Positions 1-5,932 of a stretch of 13,229 nt of DNA are shown one piece after another. This stretch comes from an uncultured Mycoplasmatota bacterium (GTDB taxonomy: Bacteria > Bacillota_I > Bacilli_A > RF39 > UBA660), in the NCBI GenBank assembly GCA_948472605.1, contig CAOKUH010000037.1:1-13229 (forward strand), in the 5' to 3' direction. Position numbers and translations under genes: made by a program. Numbering within the stretch: position 1 is the stretch's first letter; every line of letters begins with the position of its first letter. The notes under the pieces are model-generated. The model did no database searches. It was not told the DNA's origin and saw nothing but the letters and a program-made list of their open reading frames with translations.

Positions 1-1
1 T

Positions 2-166
2 TTATTAATAAGCTTACTAAGTATTTTAATACTAAGCATAGGAGTTAGTAGAATATATATTGGTGTCCATTACTTCAGTGATGTTATAACAGGTTTCTTA
101 TGCTCTATAATAATAATTTATTTATATCTAAAAATAACTAAAAAACATAATCTTTTTATTAGTTAA
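2..166 (+). CDS. PAP2-family membrane phosphatase, C-terminal end only
   Basis: The reading frame is open from the window edge to a TAA, giving 54 residues of a protein whose start lies outside. It contains SRIYIGVHYFSDVITG, which matches the last conserved motif of type 2 phosphatidic acid phosphatases (SRxxxGxHxxxDxxxG); the His and Asp of this motif are catalytic in the family. A hydrophobic segment precedes the motif and another follows it, ending in a short basic tail, as expected for an integral membrane lipid phosphatase such as an undecaprenyl-pyrophosphate or phosphatidylglycerophosphate phosphatase. The exact substrate cannot be read from this fragment. The next gene starts 13 bases after the stop on the same strand, so the two are probably co-transcribed. 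Confidence 0.8.
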   Translation, partial: LLISLLSILILSIGVSRIYIGVHYFSDVITGFLCSIIIIYLYLKITKKHNLFIS

Positions 167-179
167 GGAACTTAAAAAA

Positions 180-833
180 ATGACATTAGACGATTTAAAA
201 AAAGAGTACGATAAGTTACAATTAGAATATGGCGCTAAAGATTTAGATTCAATTTATTACGGAGGTAGTACTAATAATCCAGATATTTGTTTTGTCTTCA
301 TGAATCCAACTAAAAGGATTATTGCTTCAAATAAATCTTGGAAAGGCATAAAATCTCCTTGGATTGGTACCAAAAACATTTGGGATTTATTTTATAATGT
401 CAATTTACTTAATGATAAAATTTATAAAACCATAAAATCTCTAAAAAGTAATGAATGGACCTATGAATTTGCTGAACTAGTTTATGAAGATATTAAAAAA
501 CATAATTATTTTATAACAAATTTAGGAAAATGTACCCAAATAGATGCTAGACCTCTTCCTAATAGTGTTTATGAAAATTATTTAGATTTATTATTAAAAG
601 AGATAGAAATAATTAATCCTAAAATAATAATTTTATTTGGTAATCAAGTAAGTTCTATTGTTTTAAATGAAAATGTTTCAGTATCTAAGTGTCGTAAGAA
701 AAAATTTATAAAAAAGATAAATGGTAAAAATTATGCTTTCTATTCTGTATATTACCCTATAGGAAATGGGAGATTTAATATAGATAAATCTATTGAAGAT
801 ATTAAATGGATAGTATATAATGAGTTTAGGTGA
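180..833 (+). CDS. Uracil-DNA glycosylase superfamily protein
   Basis: A 217-residue soluble protein with the layout of the UDG superfamily. A beta-strand ends in the first active-site loop FVFMNPTKR (about residues 38-46, cf. GxNPS or GxxPG in the family). ITNLGKC (112-118) corresponds to the usual 'tNxvkc' strand, INPKIIILFG (145-154) to the conserved 'P..iv.lG' strand, and the second active-site loop is YYPIGNG (191-197), where most members have HPS. No Fe-S cysteine set is obvious. Members remove uracil or other damaged bases from DNA, but the changed second loop leaves activity and substrate uncertain. An AAGGA ribosome binding site about 11 bases upstream supports this start. It sits 13 bases after the PAP2 gene and 6 bases before the Ppx-like gene, so it is inside an operon. 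Family placement is fairly safe; function is inferred. Confidence 0.75.
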   Translation: MTLDDLKKEYDKLQLEYGAKDLDSIYYGGSTNNPDICFVFMNPTKRIIASNKSWKGIKSPWIGTKNIWDLFYNVNLLNDKIYKTIKSLKSNEWTYEFAELVYEDIKKHNYFITNLGKCTQIDARPLPNSVYENYLDLLLKEIEIINPKIIILFGNQVSSIVLNENVSVSKCRKKKFIKKINGKNYAFYSVYYPIGNGRFNIDKSIEDIKWIVYNEFR

Positions 834-839
834 TAAAGA

Positions 840-1739
840 ATGAAAGAATATTATATTGATTTAGGTTCATCAACAATCAAAGTATATAGTTATGAACAAA
901 ATCTTAATTTATTAGAAGAACGTTCAATTTACTTTAAAAACGATTTTTCTAAAGAAAATGGAATAAGTGAAAATAATAAAAAAGAATTATTTTCCTACTT
1001 TCAAGAATTAAAAGATAAATACAATTTTAATTACTATAATACAAATATTTATGTGACAGGCATATTTAGAGAGCTTACGCATGAAAGAAAAAAAGAATTA
1101 GTTAAAGAATTTAATGATAAGTTAGATTTACATTTTAATATAATTAGCCATGGTATAGAAAACTACTATTTAGGAAAAGCTATGGAAAATAGTTATAACA
1201 ATAAAAAAGTAATGATTATAAACATGGGAGGTAAAACTACAGAATTAATTACTTTTATGAATGATAATATTACAGAACGAAAAAATTTAGTAATAGGTGT
1301 TGCGGATTTAATGAATAAATTTCCTACCGTAAATGAAAGCATCAGTGCTGTATCAATTAAAGAAATAAATGATTTTGTAAAAGAAAAATTAAAAGATGTT
1401 TCATTTGATAATGATTATGATTGTGCTATCTTTACTGGTGGAGAAGAGAGATTTGAAAAATTAACTAATTTCTTACTTGAACCAAATGATTTATTTGATG
1501 ATGGTATTCATCAATATAAAGTTTCTTATGAAAACTATGTTGAAGGAACTAAAAAAATATTCTTTGATAAACAATATTCTTTAGAAAATTTATATAAGTT
1601 AATGCCAGGCAATCCAAAATGGATGGATGGAGCAAGACCTGGAGCAATTATACCTTTAGCTATTTTTGATTTAGCAAATATTAAAACAATAATTCCATCA
1701 GATTTAAACTTAATCAATGGTGTTATTAATGATTTATAA
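840..1739 (+). CDS. Diverged Ppx/GppA-like (ASKHA-fold) protein
   Basis: A 299-residue protein whose motif order matches the Ppx/GppA exopolyphosphatase / pppGpp phosphatase family. The first phosphate loop is DLGSSTIKVY (7-16). VTGIFRELTHER (72-83) corresponds to 'ATSAlReA.N'. ISHGIENYYLG (102-112) contains a Glu where the family has its catalytic Glu. The second phosphate loop is MIINMGGKTTELI (125-137), VIGVADLMNKF (151-161) corresponds to the 'lplGa.rlte.f' segment, and TGGEE, GARPGAI and PSDLNLINGV follow. The loop that is normally DxGGGSTE reads NMGGKTTE, so the metal/phosphate-contacting Asp is replaced by Asn128; catalysis may be weak or altered. It is about the size of a minimal two-domain Ppx. 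AGGTGAT overlaps the stop of the upstream gene, giving a 6-base gap and probable translational coupling. A link to nucleotide or polyphosphate signalling is inference. Confidence 0.65.
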   Translation: MKEYYIDLGSSTIKVYSYEQNLNLLEERSIYFKNDFSKENGISENNKKELFSYFQELKDKYNFNYYNTNIYVTGIFRELTHERKKELVKEFNDKLDLHFNIISHGIENYYLGKAMENSYNNKKVMIINMGGKTTELITFMNDNITERKNLVIGVADLMNKFPTVNESISAVSIKEINDFVKEKLKDVSFDNDYDCAIFTGGEERFEKLTNFLLEPNDLFDDGIHQYKVSYENYVEGTKKIFFDKQYSLENLYKLMPGNPKWMDGARPGAIIPLAIFDLANIKTIIPSDLNLINGVINDL

Positions 1740-1764
1740 TATTTAATATTGAAAGGAAAGTAAT

Positions 1765-2040
1765 ATGAGAAGTGCCAGAGATAATGAAATATTTCCTTAT
1801 TGTAGTTCTTTACTTTGCTATTTTGAAGTTTATAAGGATGGTAAAGTAGTACGCATAAATCACAAAAATAAATCTGATATTCAAAATGTAATAAATGCAT
1901 ATTATAATGCTACAGAAGGAGTTACTACTTTATATGCAGTATGGCCAGGAAAATGGAGTAGTGACTTATTTATAATTGATGATTTAGAAACTTTTGCTAA
2001 ATCATTTGGAATTTTAGAAAAAGAGCAGGTAGGAGTCTAA
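1765..2040 (+). CDS. Hypothetical protein, 91 residues
   Basis: I do not recognise this family. It is a small soluble protein with no signal peptide or membrane segment, probably one compact alpha/beta domain. Visible features are an aromatic and cysteine-rich N-terminal part (FPYCSSLLCYFEVYKDGKVVRI), a middle helix (SDIQNVINAYYNA), a LYAVWPGKWSSDLFIID core with two Trp, and an acidic C-terminus. It begins 25 bases after the Ppx-like gene behind a good ribosome binding site (GAAAGGAAAG) and is closed by a terminator 3 bases after its stop, so it is the last gene of the PAP2-UDG-Ppx-like operon. Codon use matches its neighbours and the start, ribosome binding site and stop are all clean, which argues for a real gene. 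Its size and position would suit an accessory to one of the upstream enzymes, but that is only a guess. Confidence 0.7.
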   Translation: MRSARDNEIFPYCSSLLCYFEVYKDGKVVRINHKNKSDIQNVINAYYNATEGVTTLYAVWPGKWSSDLFIIDDLETFAKSFGILEKEQVGV

Positions 2041-2042
2041 AT

Positions 2043-2068
2043 AAAGGAACTAAAAAATAGTTCCTTTT
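2043..2068. terminator. Bidirectional intrinsic terminator
   Basis: A perfect 10-bp stem (AAAGGAACTA / TAGTTCCTTT, loop AAAAA) is followed by TTTAATTTTATT on the plus strand and by TTTATTTAG on the minus strand. It lies between the end of the plus-strand operon (stop at 2040) and the end of the minus-strand CapA-type gene (stop at 2084), so it can serve both. Confidence 0.85.
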
Positions 2069-2083
2069 AATTTTATTAAAATC

Positions 2084-3253
2084 TTAACCAAGAGTTCCAA
2101 CTAAAATACTTGGATCATTTTTATTTATAATTGCTTCATATTTAGCCTTAATTGTTGCTACATCTTGACCTAATTCAGCGTTAGTTAATTTAGAAAATGG
2201 GATTATTCTAAAGTTTCTATAACCTCTATGATAAGTATAAACTAAGTCACCTTTAACATTATCAATCGTAATTGTTGTCTCATCATTTTCTACTACTTTA
2301 TGAATATCTAAGGAAGCAACTAAGCCTATTTTTTTCATTAAATCATCTTGTCCAGAAATAAAATTACCTAATGAATATATTACTATTGTATCACCAACAT
2401 GTTCAATGGGTTGGATAACATGAGGATGTGATCCAATAATAATATCAACGCCTAAATCAGCTAAAAATTGTGCTTGATTTCTTTGAATAGTAGTAGGAAC
2501 ATGAGTATATTCAACACCCCAGTGCATTGCAACCATTACAACATCAACTTTATCTCTAACAGCTAAGACATCTTGTTTAATTTTAACTTCATCTATTAAA
2601 TTAACTAAATATTCCTTCCCTTTTGGTACAGGAATGCCATTTGTACCATAAGTATAAGCTAAAAAAGCATAAGTAATACCATTTTTTTCTCCAATATGGC
2701 TTCTCGCTTGATCTTCAAAAGAATCATAACTTCCAGCAGTCATAACTCCTTGCTTATCTCTCCAATAAGCTACTGAATTTAATATAGCTTTTTCTTTTCT
2801 ATCCATTGTATGATTATTAGCTAAACTAACTAAATTAAAACCAGCTTTAATGAATGCATCACCAACTTCTTGAGGTGAATTAAAATTTGGATAATTAGAT
2901 AAGCCAAGCTCTGTTCCACCCAGAATAGTTTCTTGATTATAATAAGCTAAATCATAATCTGCAACAATAGGGGCAATATCAACAAGTTGGGAGTCAAAAT
3001 TATAAGTACCATCACTTTGTAATCCGTCTTTATAACATCCAGTATGATATAATGCATCTCCTGCCATAAATAAGGAAAGTTTATATTCTTTTCTAGGATC
3101 TTCTTTTGGCTCTTCTATTTCTGGTTCTTTGATATCAGGAATAATTTCAGGCTTATCAAATATTTTGCTATTAACAAAATATAAAGAAATACCTCCAATT
3201 AATAATAATATTAAAAGTAAAATCCATATTTTTTTTACTTTTCTTTTTTTCAT
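2084..3253 (-). CDS. CapA/PgsA-type metallophosphatase, membrane-anchored
   Basis: A 389-residue protein: basic N-terminus, one membrane segment (about residues 9-27), an acidic/proline linker with PEI, EPE and PKEDP (35-54), then a CapA (PGA_cap) calcineurin-like phosphoesterase domain outside the cell. Metal-site and signature motifs are all in order: MAGDALYH (63-70), NQE (106-108), LANNHTMD (144-151), VAMHWGVEY (241-249), GSHPHVIQP (274-282) and YSLGNF (293-298). Family members take part in poly-gamma-glutamate or capsule synthesis and anchoring, but no pgsB/pgsC-like partner is visible here, so the polymer is unknown. It is a single-gene unit on the minus strand with its own promoter about 35 bases upstream and a shared terminator downstream. 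The ribosome binding site is weak (GGAAATGAG). Family assignment is firm; the pathway is not. Confidence 0.92.
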   Translation of the reverse strand: MKKRKVKKIWILLLILLLIGGISLYFVNSKIFDKPEIIPDIKEPEIEEPKEDPRKEYKLSLFMAGDALYHTGCYKDGLQSDGTYNFDSQLVDIAPIVADYDLAYYNQETILGGTELGLSNYPNFNSPQEVGDAFIKAGFNLVSLANNHTMDRKEKAILNSVAYWRDKQGVMTAGSYDSFEDQARSHIGEKNGITYAFLAYTYGTNGIPVPKGKEYLVNLIDEVKIKQDVLAVRDKVDVVMVAMHWGVEYTHVPTTIQRNQAQFLADLGVDIIIGSHPHVIQPIEHVGDTIVIYSLGNFISGQDDLMKKIGLVASLDIHKVVENDETTITIDNVKGDLVYTYHRGYRNFRIIPFSKLTNAELGQDVATIKAKYEAIINKNDPSILVGTLG

Positions 3254-3286
3254 TTACTACAACTCATTTCCATTTTTTATAGCTCA

Positions 3287-3315
3287 ATTGTATCAAATAA
3301 TAAAGGTAAAGTCCA
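3287..3315 (-). promoter_or_regulatory. Sigma-A-type promoter of the CapA-type gene
   Basis: On the minus strand, TGGACT (-35, 4 of 6 matches) and TACAAT (-10, 5 of 6) are 17 bases apart. Transcription would start near 3280, giving a leader of about 27 bases before the ATG at 3253. Confidence 0.55.
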
Positions 3316-3418
3316 CTTCCCAAAAACCCAAAATTTATAGATAATCAAAATAAAATAATAAAAAAATAAAACAAATCGTTAAAATAAATTATACAAATAA
3401 ATCAAAATATGATAAATT

Positions 3419-3444
3419 AAAGTGCAAATTCAAGCACTTTTTTT
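3419..3444 (+). terminator. Intrinsic terminator-like hairpin
   Basis: AAAGTGC and GCACTTT (7 bp, 8-base loop) are followed by a run of seven T on the plus strand. No intact plus-strand gene ends just before it, so it may be a relic of whatever stood here before the mobile-element debris, or an edge of that debris. The rest of 3316-3547 shows no gene. Confidence 0.6.
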
Positions 3445-3484
3445 GTGTAGATAGAAAGATTGAGAAGGTAAAAAGAAAGAAGAA

Positions 3485-3957
3485 GCAGCAACTTCCTATT
3501 TCGATAATCTTAAATTCTCAAAAAAGCAATAAAAACTTTCAAAAAAACTTCAAAAGTATCAAGAACTCGTAAATTATGGTTCTTTAGAATGTCCTTGCTG
3601 TCATTCTAAAGAATATATTCAATGGTTTTTTATGAACGAGGAGTTATATATTTACGAAATAATCATCTTTACTCAGAAATAATAAAAATACAAAGAATAC
3701 GTTGTAAAAGTTGTGGTACTACTCATGCTTTGTTACCATTTGGAATAACTCCCTATAAACAACTTACTGATGAAGTATTAATATTAATATTATTAGATGA
3801 ATTTTCTGATAACTTTTCAGAAGAAACAATAAACTATTATCAAAAACAATTTAATAAATATCATTATCCAAATCTTTCAACTATGTTACATCTAAGAAAT
3901 AAAAAAGATATTTTAGAACTTTTATTAAAAGATAAATATAAATCATTAGAACAATAG
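3485..3957 (+). pseudogene. Decayed zinc-ribbon (DUF6431-like) transposition-associated gene
   Basis: Two frames together make one recognisable protein. The first part (codons from 3485) reads ...LQKYQELVNYGSLECPCCHS..., with a first Cys pair at 3590-3601. At the T-run 3625-3630 the frame shifts by one, and the protein continues from 3622 as FYERGVIYLRN...RIRCKSCGTTHALLPFGITPYKQLTDE, with a second pair CxxC (Cys28 and Cys31 of the second frame). CPCC plus CKSC makes a zinc ribbon, and the RCKSCGTTHALLP signature resembles the DUF6431 domain found in transposase-like accessory proteins of Firmicutes. A TAA at 3530 and a TGA at 3461 also interrupt the first frame. The 3' end is cut by an inserted IS copy: the stop TAG at 3955-3957 is made of target TA plus the first G of the IS. 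Family naming is from memory of the motif and is moderately sure; the decay is seen directly. Confidence 0.65.
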
Positions 3958-4704
3958 ACCCGTTTGATAACTAGTTTAATTCATAGTTATAAATGTCACA
4001 TATTAATGACATTCTTAACCCATGTTTTTTTCTTTTGTTTCTATATCGATTGGATAATATCTTAAATCTTTTTATCCGCTATCTGCTTGAACTTTAATTC
4101 GTTTGGAGAATCCTGTATAGGAATTTTTAAAAAGATTAAAATCATGTACACTTCCTTTTGCTTGCACAATAGAGAATATTTTAAGTGTAGTAGCATCTGC
4201 TATAATTTGTGTTTTTATTGTATGTTTTTTCTTTTTTCCTGAATACCATTCTTTTTGTTTTTTTTAGGGCGTTCTATTTCGCATTCTGTTGCATCAATTA
4301 AAACAGCTTCTACTTCAATATCATCTTCTAATAATTGCTTTTTTTAGGTAGTTGCTCTACCCAATTAATACTTTCGCATATAGTACTTTTTACTACACCA
4401 TAATCAAAAGCAATATTTTTCATAGAACGATATTCTCTATAATATCCTAGAGTAATAACTAGTTTATCTAATAATGTCAGCTTTGGATTTTTTCCACCAC
4501 ATTTATGTAAATCAACATATTTTTCATTCAAAATGTTTAGCATTTTATAGAATGTTTCCTTTTTTACTCCAAATAATTTTTGATATTCTTTATCCTTTAT
4601 TTTTTTTTAATCTCTCTTCATTATTTATCATAATATCAGCTACCTTTATCCTAATCTTAGGATAACATAGTTTTTGCAAATTTAAAATAGTTATCGAACA
4701 GGTC
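3957..4704 (-). mobile_element. Decayed IS5-family insertion sequence with both terminal inverted repeats
   Basis: A 748-bp copy is bounded by imperfect inverted repeats. The left end reads GACCCGTTTGATAACTAG and the right end, on the other strand, GACCTGTTCGATAACTAT; matching continues about 5 bases further inward. Both ends are flanked by TA, consistent with a 2-bp TA target duplication. If the IS and one TA are removed, the interrupted host gene would end CAA TAT TAA. The only gene inside is a broken DDE transposase on the minus strand. Because both ends survive, the copy could in principle still be moved by an intact relative acting in trans. Confidence 0.8.
3971..4631 (-). pseudogene. 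IS5-family (HTH + DDE_Tnp_4-type) transposase, frameshifted and internally deleted
   Basis: Pieced across frames, the protein starts at ATG 4631 (MINNEERLK), runs through a helix-turn-helix region (LGYYREYRSMKNIAFDYGV, then STICESINWVEQ), the first catalytic strand VEAVLIDATECEIERPKK, the block QKEWYSGKKKKHTIKTQ, VHDFNLFKNSYTGF and the second catalytic Asp in VQADSG, and ends FKILSNRYRNKRKK...SLICDIYNYELN at TAG 3971. Three frame breaks all lie in poly-A runs on the coding strand: A9 near 4600-4608, A7 near 4341-4347, A8 near 4258-4265. In addition, roughly 40-50 residues usually found between ADSG and the terminal block are missing, including the region of the third catalytic acidic residue. 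The gene is inactive as written. Family recognition is strong; the size of the deletion is estimated from family memory. Confidence 0.82.
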
Positions 4705-4734
4705 TATTAAATATGAAATAATTTATTAAAATAA

Positions 4735-4778
4735 AAAAGTCACAAATTATTTAATTTAAAATGTGACTTTTATTTTTT
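4735..4778. terminator. Bidirectional terminator after the small membrane protein gene
   Basis: AAAAGTCACA (4735-4744) pairs perfectly with TGTGACTTTT (4762-4771) across a 17-base AT-rich loop. T-rich tails follow in both directions (TTTTATTTTTT on plus, TTTTTTATTTT on minus). Its main user is probably the minus-strand gene whose stop is at 4777. Confidence 0.75.
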
Positions 4779-5286
4779 ATTTACTAAATATATGTATTAT
4801 TTTTCCTGCTAGTAATACTATATTATCACTCTTCTTCATCGCAATATTTTTGCAATAAGCTTTTCCTCCAACTGTTAAACTGGAAATAAAAGAAGTAACT
4901 AATGTTGTAGCAACTAAAGCATTAACTCCATGGTAATTAATTATATATAGTGCAAGTGTAGTTCCTAAACCTCCACTAACTATGCCACAAATATCACCAA
5001 CAATATCATTACAAACACTAGAAACTTTGGTACTATTTTTAATCATTTTTAAAGATGCACTAGCTTCTTTAATTTTCTTAGCACTTCTAGCATGAAACGG
5101 CGCTTCTTGGGCAGTTAAAGTAGCTACTCCAATCATATCGAAAATAATACCAATTCCTATAACAAGTAAAAGAATAAAAATAAGTAAAATTATATTAAAA
5201 TCAGATATAAATGATGAAATACCGCTAAAAACTGCTGACAAAATAAACGAAATAATAAATACTTGTAATATCCATTTGTTTTTCAT
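4777..5286 (-). CDS. Small membrane protein, CorB/DUF21-like
   Basis: A 169-residue protein with two N-terminal membrane segments (ILQVFIISFILSAVFSGI and the IILLIFILLLVIGIGIIF region), a conserved-looking cytosolic stretch DMIGVATLTAQEAPFHARSAKKIKEA, then a CNDIVGDICGIVSGGLGT membrane segment and a final hydrophobic stretch. The 'IGVA..TA.E.PFH' and 'CNDIVGDI' blocks resemble small Firmicutes proteins often labelled Mg2+/Co2+ transporter CorB-like, related to the DUF21/CNNM transmembrane domain but lacking CBS and CorC modules. I prefer ATG 5286 over the in-frame TTG at 5295: the ribosome binding site AGAGG (5300-5296) lies 9 bases before the ATG but directly abuts the TTG. A UUCG terminator hairpin sits just upstream of the ribosome binding site and no separate good promoter is seen, so expression may depend on read-through from the RNA gene upstream. 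Ion specificity is not shown by the sequence. Confidence 0.72.
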   Translation of the reverse strand: MKNKWILQVFIISFILSAVFSGISSFISDFNIILLIFILLLVIGIGIIFDMIGVATLTAQEAPFHARSAKKIKEASASLKMIKNSTKVSSVCNDIVGDICGIVSGGLGTTLALYIINYHGVNALVATTLVTSFISSLTVGGKAYCKNIAMKKSDNIVLLAGKIIHIFSK

Positions 5287-5307
5287 TAAAAACAACCTCT
5301 TTCTATG

Positions 5308-5330
5308 AAAAAAAGTTCCGAAGAACTTTT
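5308..5330 (-). terminator. UUCG-tetraloop intrinsic terminator ending the structured RNA
   Basis: On the minus strand AAAAGTTC-TTCG-GAACTTTTTTT forms an 8-bp stem with a very stable UUCG loop and a T7 tail. It ends the transcript that starts near 5804 and lies 8 bases before the ribosome binding site of the following membrane protein gene, so it could also act as an attenuator for that gene. Confidence 0.85.
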
Positions 5331-5804
5331 AAAATACAAATTTTGTGGTAATTCACAAATTAATTTTACGGCTTAGGTCGAGTTGAATTTCTCTATTTTC
5401 GCGCCTTCGGTTACCCTTGGGTGATTTCTCTTTCAGGAAAATAATTAAATGTCACCATTTTAATTACTCGATTGCCACTTAGTCCGTACCTTAATCCTTG
5501 TGATTTACACACTCTAGAGGTTTTCCCTAACACATATGGATAATACTTATTCGCTTTTGCAGCAGTGTTTTCAAGAATAAATCGTCTATCCCACATTACC
5601 ACGCACGACATGTGTTTTTTCTTTTTTTTGCTTCAATAAAAGGATGAGGTTGTATGCCGTTACAACTTTTCCTTGAATTTTAAATTATATACCCACCCTC
5701 ATCTGGGCGAAGAAAGCAGTATATATAAAGTGCTTTCACACAATTGGTAGATTTTTAGCCCTACCTTCATATTATTTATGTGACTAGAATAATGCACCAC
5801 ACGT
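5308..5804 (-). ncRNA. Candidate structured non-coding RNA, about 500 nt, unknown class
   Basis: A perfect promoter (TTGACA, 17 bases, TATAAT) lies just upstream and a UUCG-loop terminator closes the unit. G+C is well above the surroundings: I count 48 G+C in the 120 bases 5401-5520 (40%), against 11 in 60 at 6481-6540. Structured RNAs commonly stand out this way in AT-rich genomes. Visible helices (plus coordinates): a possible closing stem 5796-5801/5344-5349; GGTAG 5746-5750/5761-5765; a 7-bp stem 5712-5718/5731-5737; GATGAG-type stem 5697-5703/5643-5649 with an inner TACAAC stem 5649-5654/5661-5666; and a 10-bp stem 5442-5451/5456-5466 with one bulge and a GTGA (GNRA) loop. A 66-codon frame inside (5411-5611, minus) has no ribosome binding site and no recognisable domain. 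RNase P, tmRNA, SRP and 6S signatures were looked for and not seen. It may be a free RNA or a long leader of the downstream gene. Confidence 0.65.
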
Positions 5805-5809
5805 ATAAA

Positions 5810-5838
5810 ATTATAGCATGTTTACATAAATTTGTCAA
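5810..5838 (-). promoter_or_regulatory. Consensus sigma-A promoter of the structured RNA
   Basis: On the minus strand TTGACA (5838-5833) and TATAAT (5815-5810) match the consensus at all 12 positions with the ideal 17-base spacer. The start point should be near 5804. It is the only fully consensus promoter found in the window, which fits a highly expressed stable RNA. Confidence 0.9.
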
Positions 5839-5871
5839 ATTGCCTATAACTGGCAAAAATTTTTTACTAAC

Positions 5872-5894
5872 TACTAAGAGTTTACTACTTAGTA
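5872..5894. promoter_or_regulatory. Possible operator: inverted repeat upstream of the lipoprotein/MBOAT operon
   Basis: TACTAAG (5872-5878) and CTTAGTA (5888-5894) form a perfect 7-bp inverted repeat with a 9-base spacer. It covers the -35 area of the operon promoter, where a dimeric regulator could block RNA polymerase. No regulator is identified. Confidence 0.4.
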
Positions 5895-5901
5895 TTATAC
5901 G

Positions 5902-5910
5902 TGTTATAAT
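5902..5910 (+). promoter_or_regulatory. Extended -10 promoter of the lipoprotein-MBOAT-DHHW operon
   Basis: TGTTATAAT is a perfect extended -10 element (TGn plus TATAAT). The -35 at 17 bases (TTACTA, 5882-5887) is weak, as is usual with extended -10 promoters. Transcription would begin near 5917, so the leader is only about 16 bases and is mostly ribosome binding site (GAGAGGAG). Confidence 0.75.
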
Positions 5911-5932
5911 AAATTAGAGAGGAGTTAAAAAA

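Noticed and set aside
1535..1900. A minus-strand frame of 121 codons.
   Set aside because: It overlaps the Ppx-like gene and the 91-residue gene, both with good starts and family or context support, so it is a shadow.
3129..3344. A plus-strand frame of 71 codons.
   Set aside because: It is antisense to the N-terminus and promoter of the CapA-type gene, with no start signal.
4474..4665. A plus-strand frame of 63 codons.
   Set aside because: It is antisense to the transposase coding strand; the hydrophobic content comes from the complement of A-rich codons.
5287..5295. A TTG start three codons upstream for the CorB-like gene.
   Set aside because: The AGAGG ribosome binding site would touch the TTG, leaving no spacing, whereas ATG at 5286 has a normal 9-base spacing.
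5411..5611. A 66-codon open frame on the minus strand inside the RNA region.
   Set aside because: It has no ribosome binding site, no recognisable domain and base composition unlike nearby genes, and it lies within a stretch of hairpins between a consensus promoter and a terminator.
5308..5804. RNase P RNA, tmRNA, SRP RNA, 6S RNA, T-box or cobalamin/M-box riboswitch as identity of the RNA.
   Set aside because: The GAGGAAAGTCC core of RNase P, the tRNA-like ends and tag frame of tmRNA, the full T-box sequence (only AGGGTGG is present) and riboswitch core motifs were looked for and not seen. A covariance search is still needed.
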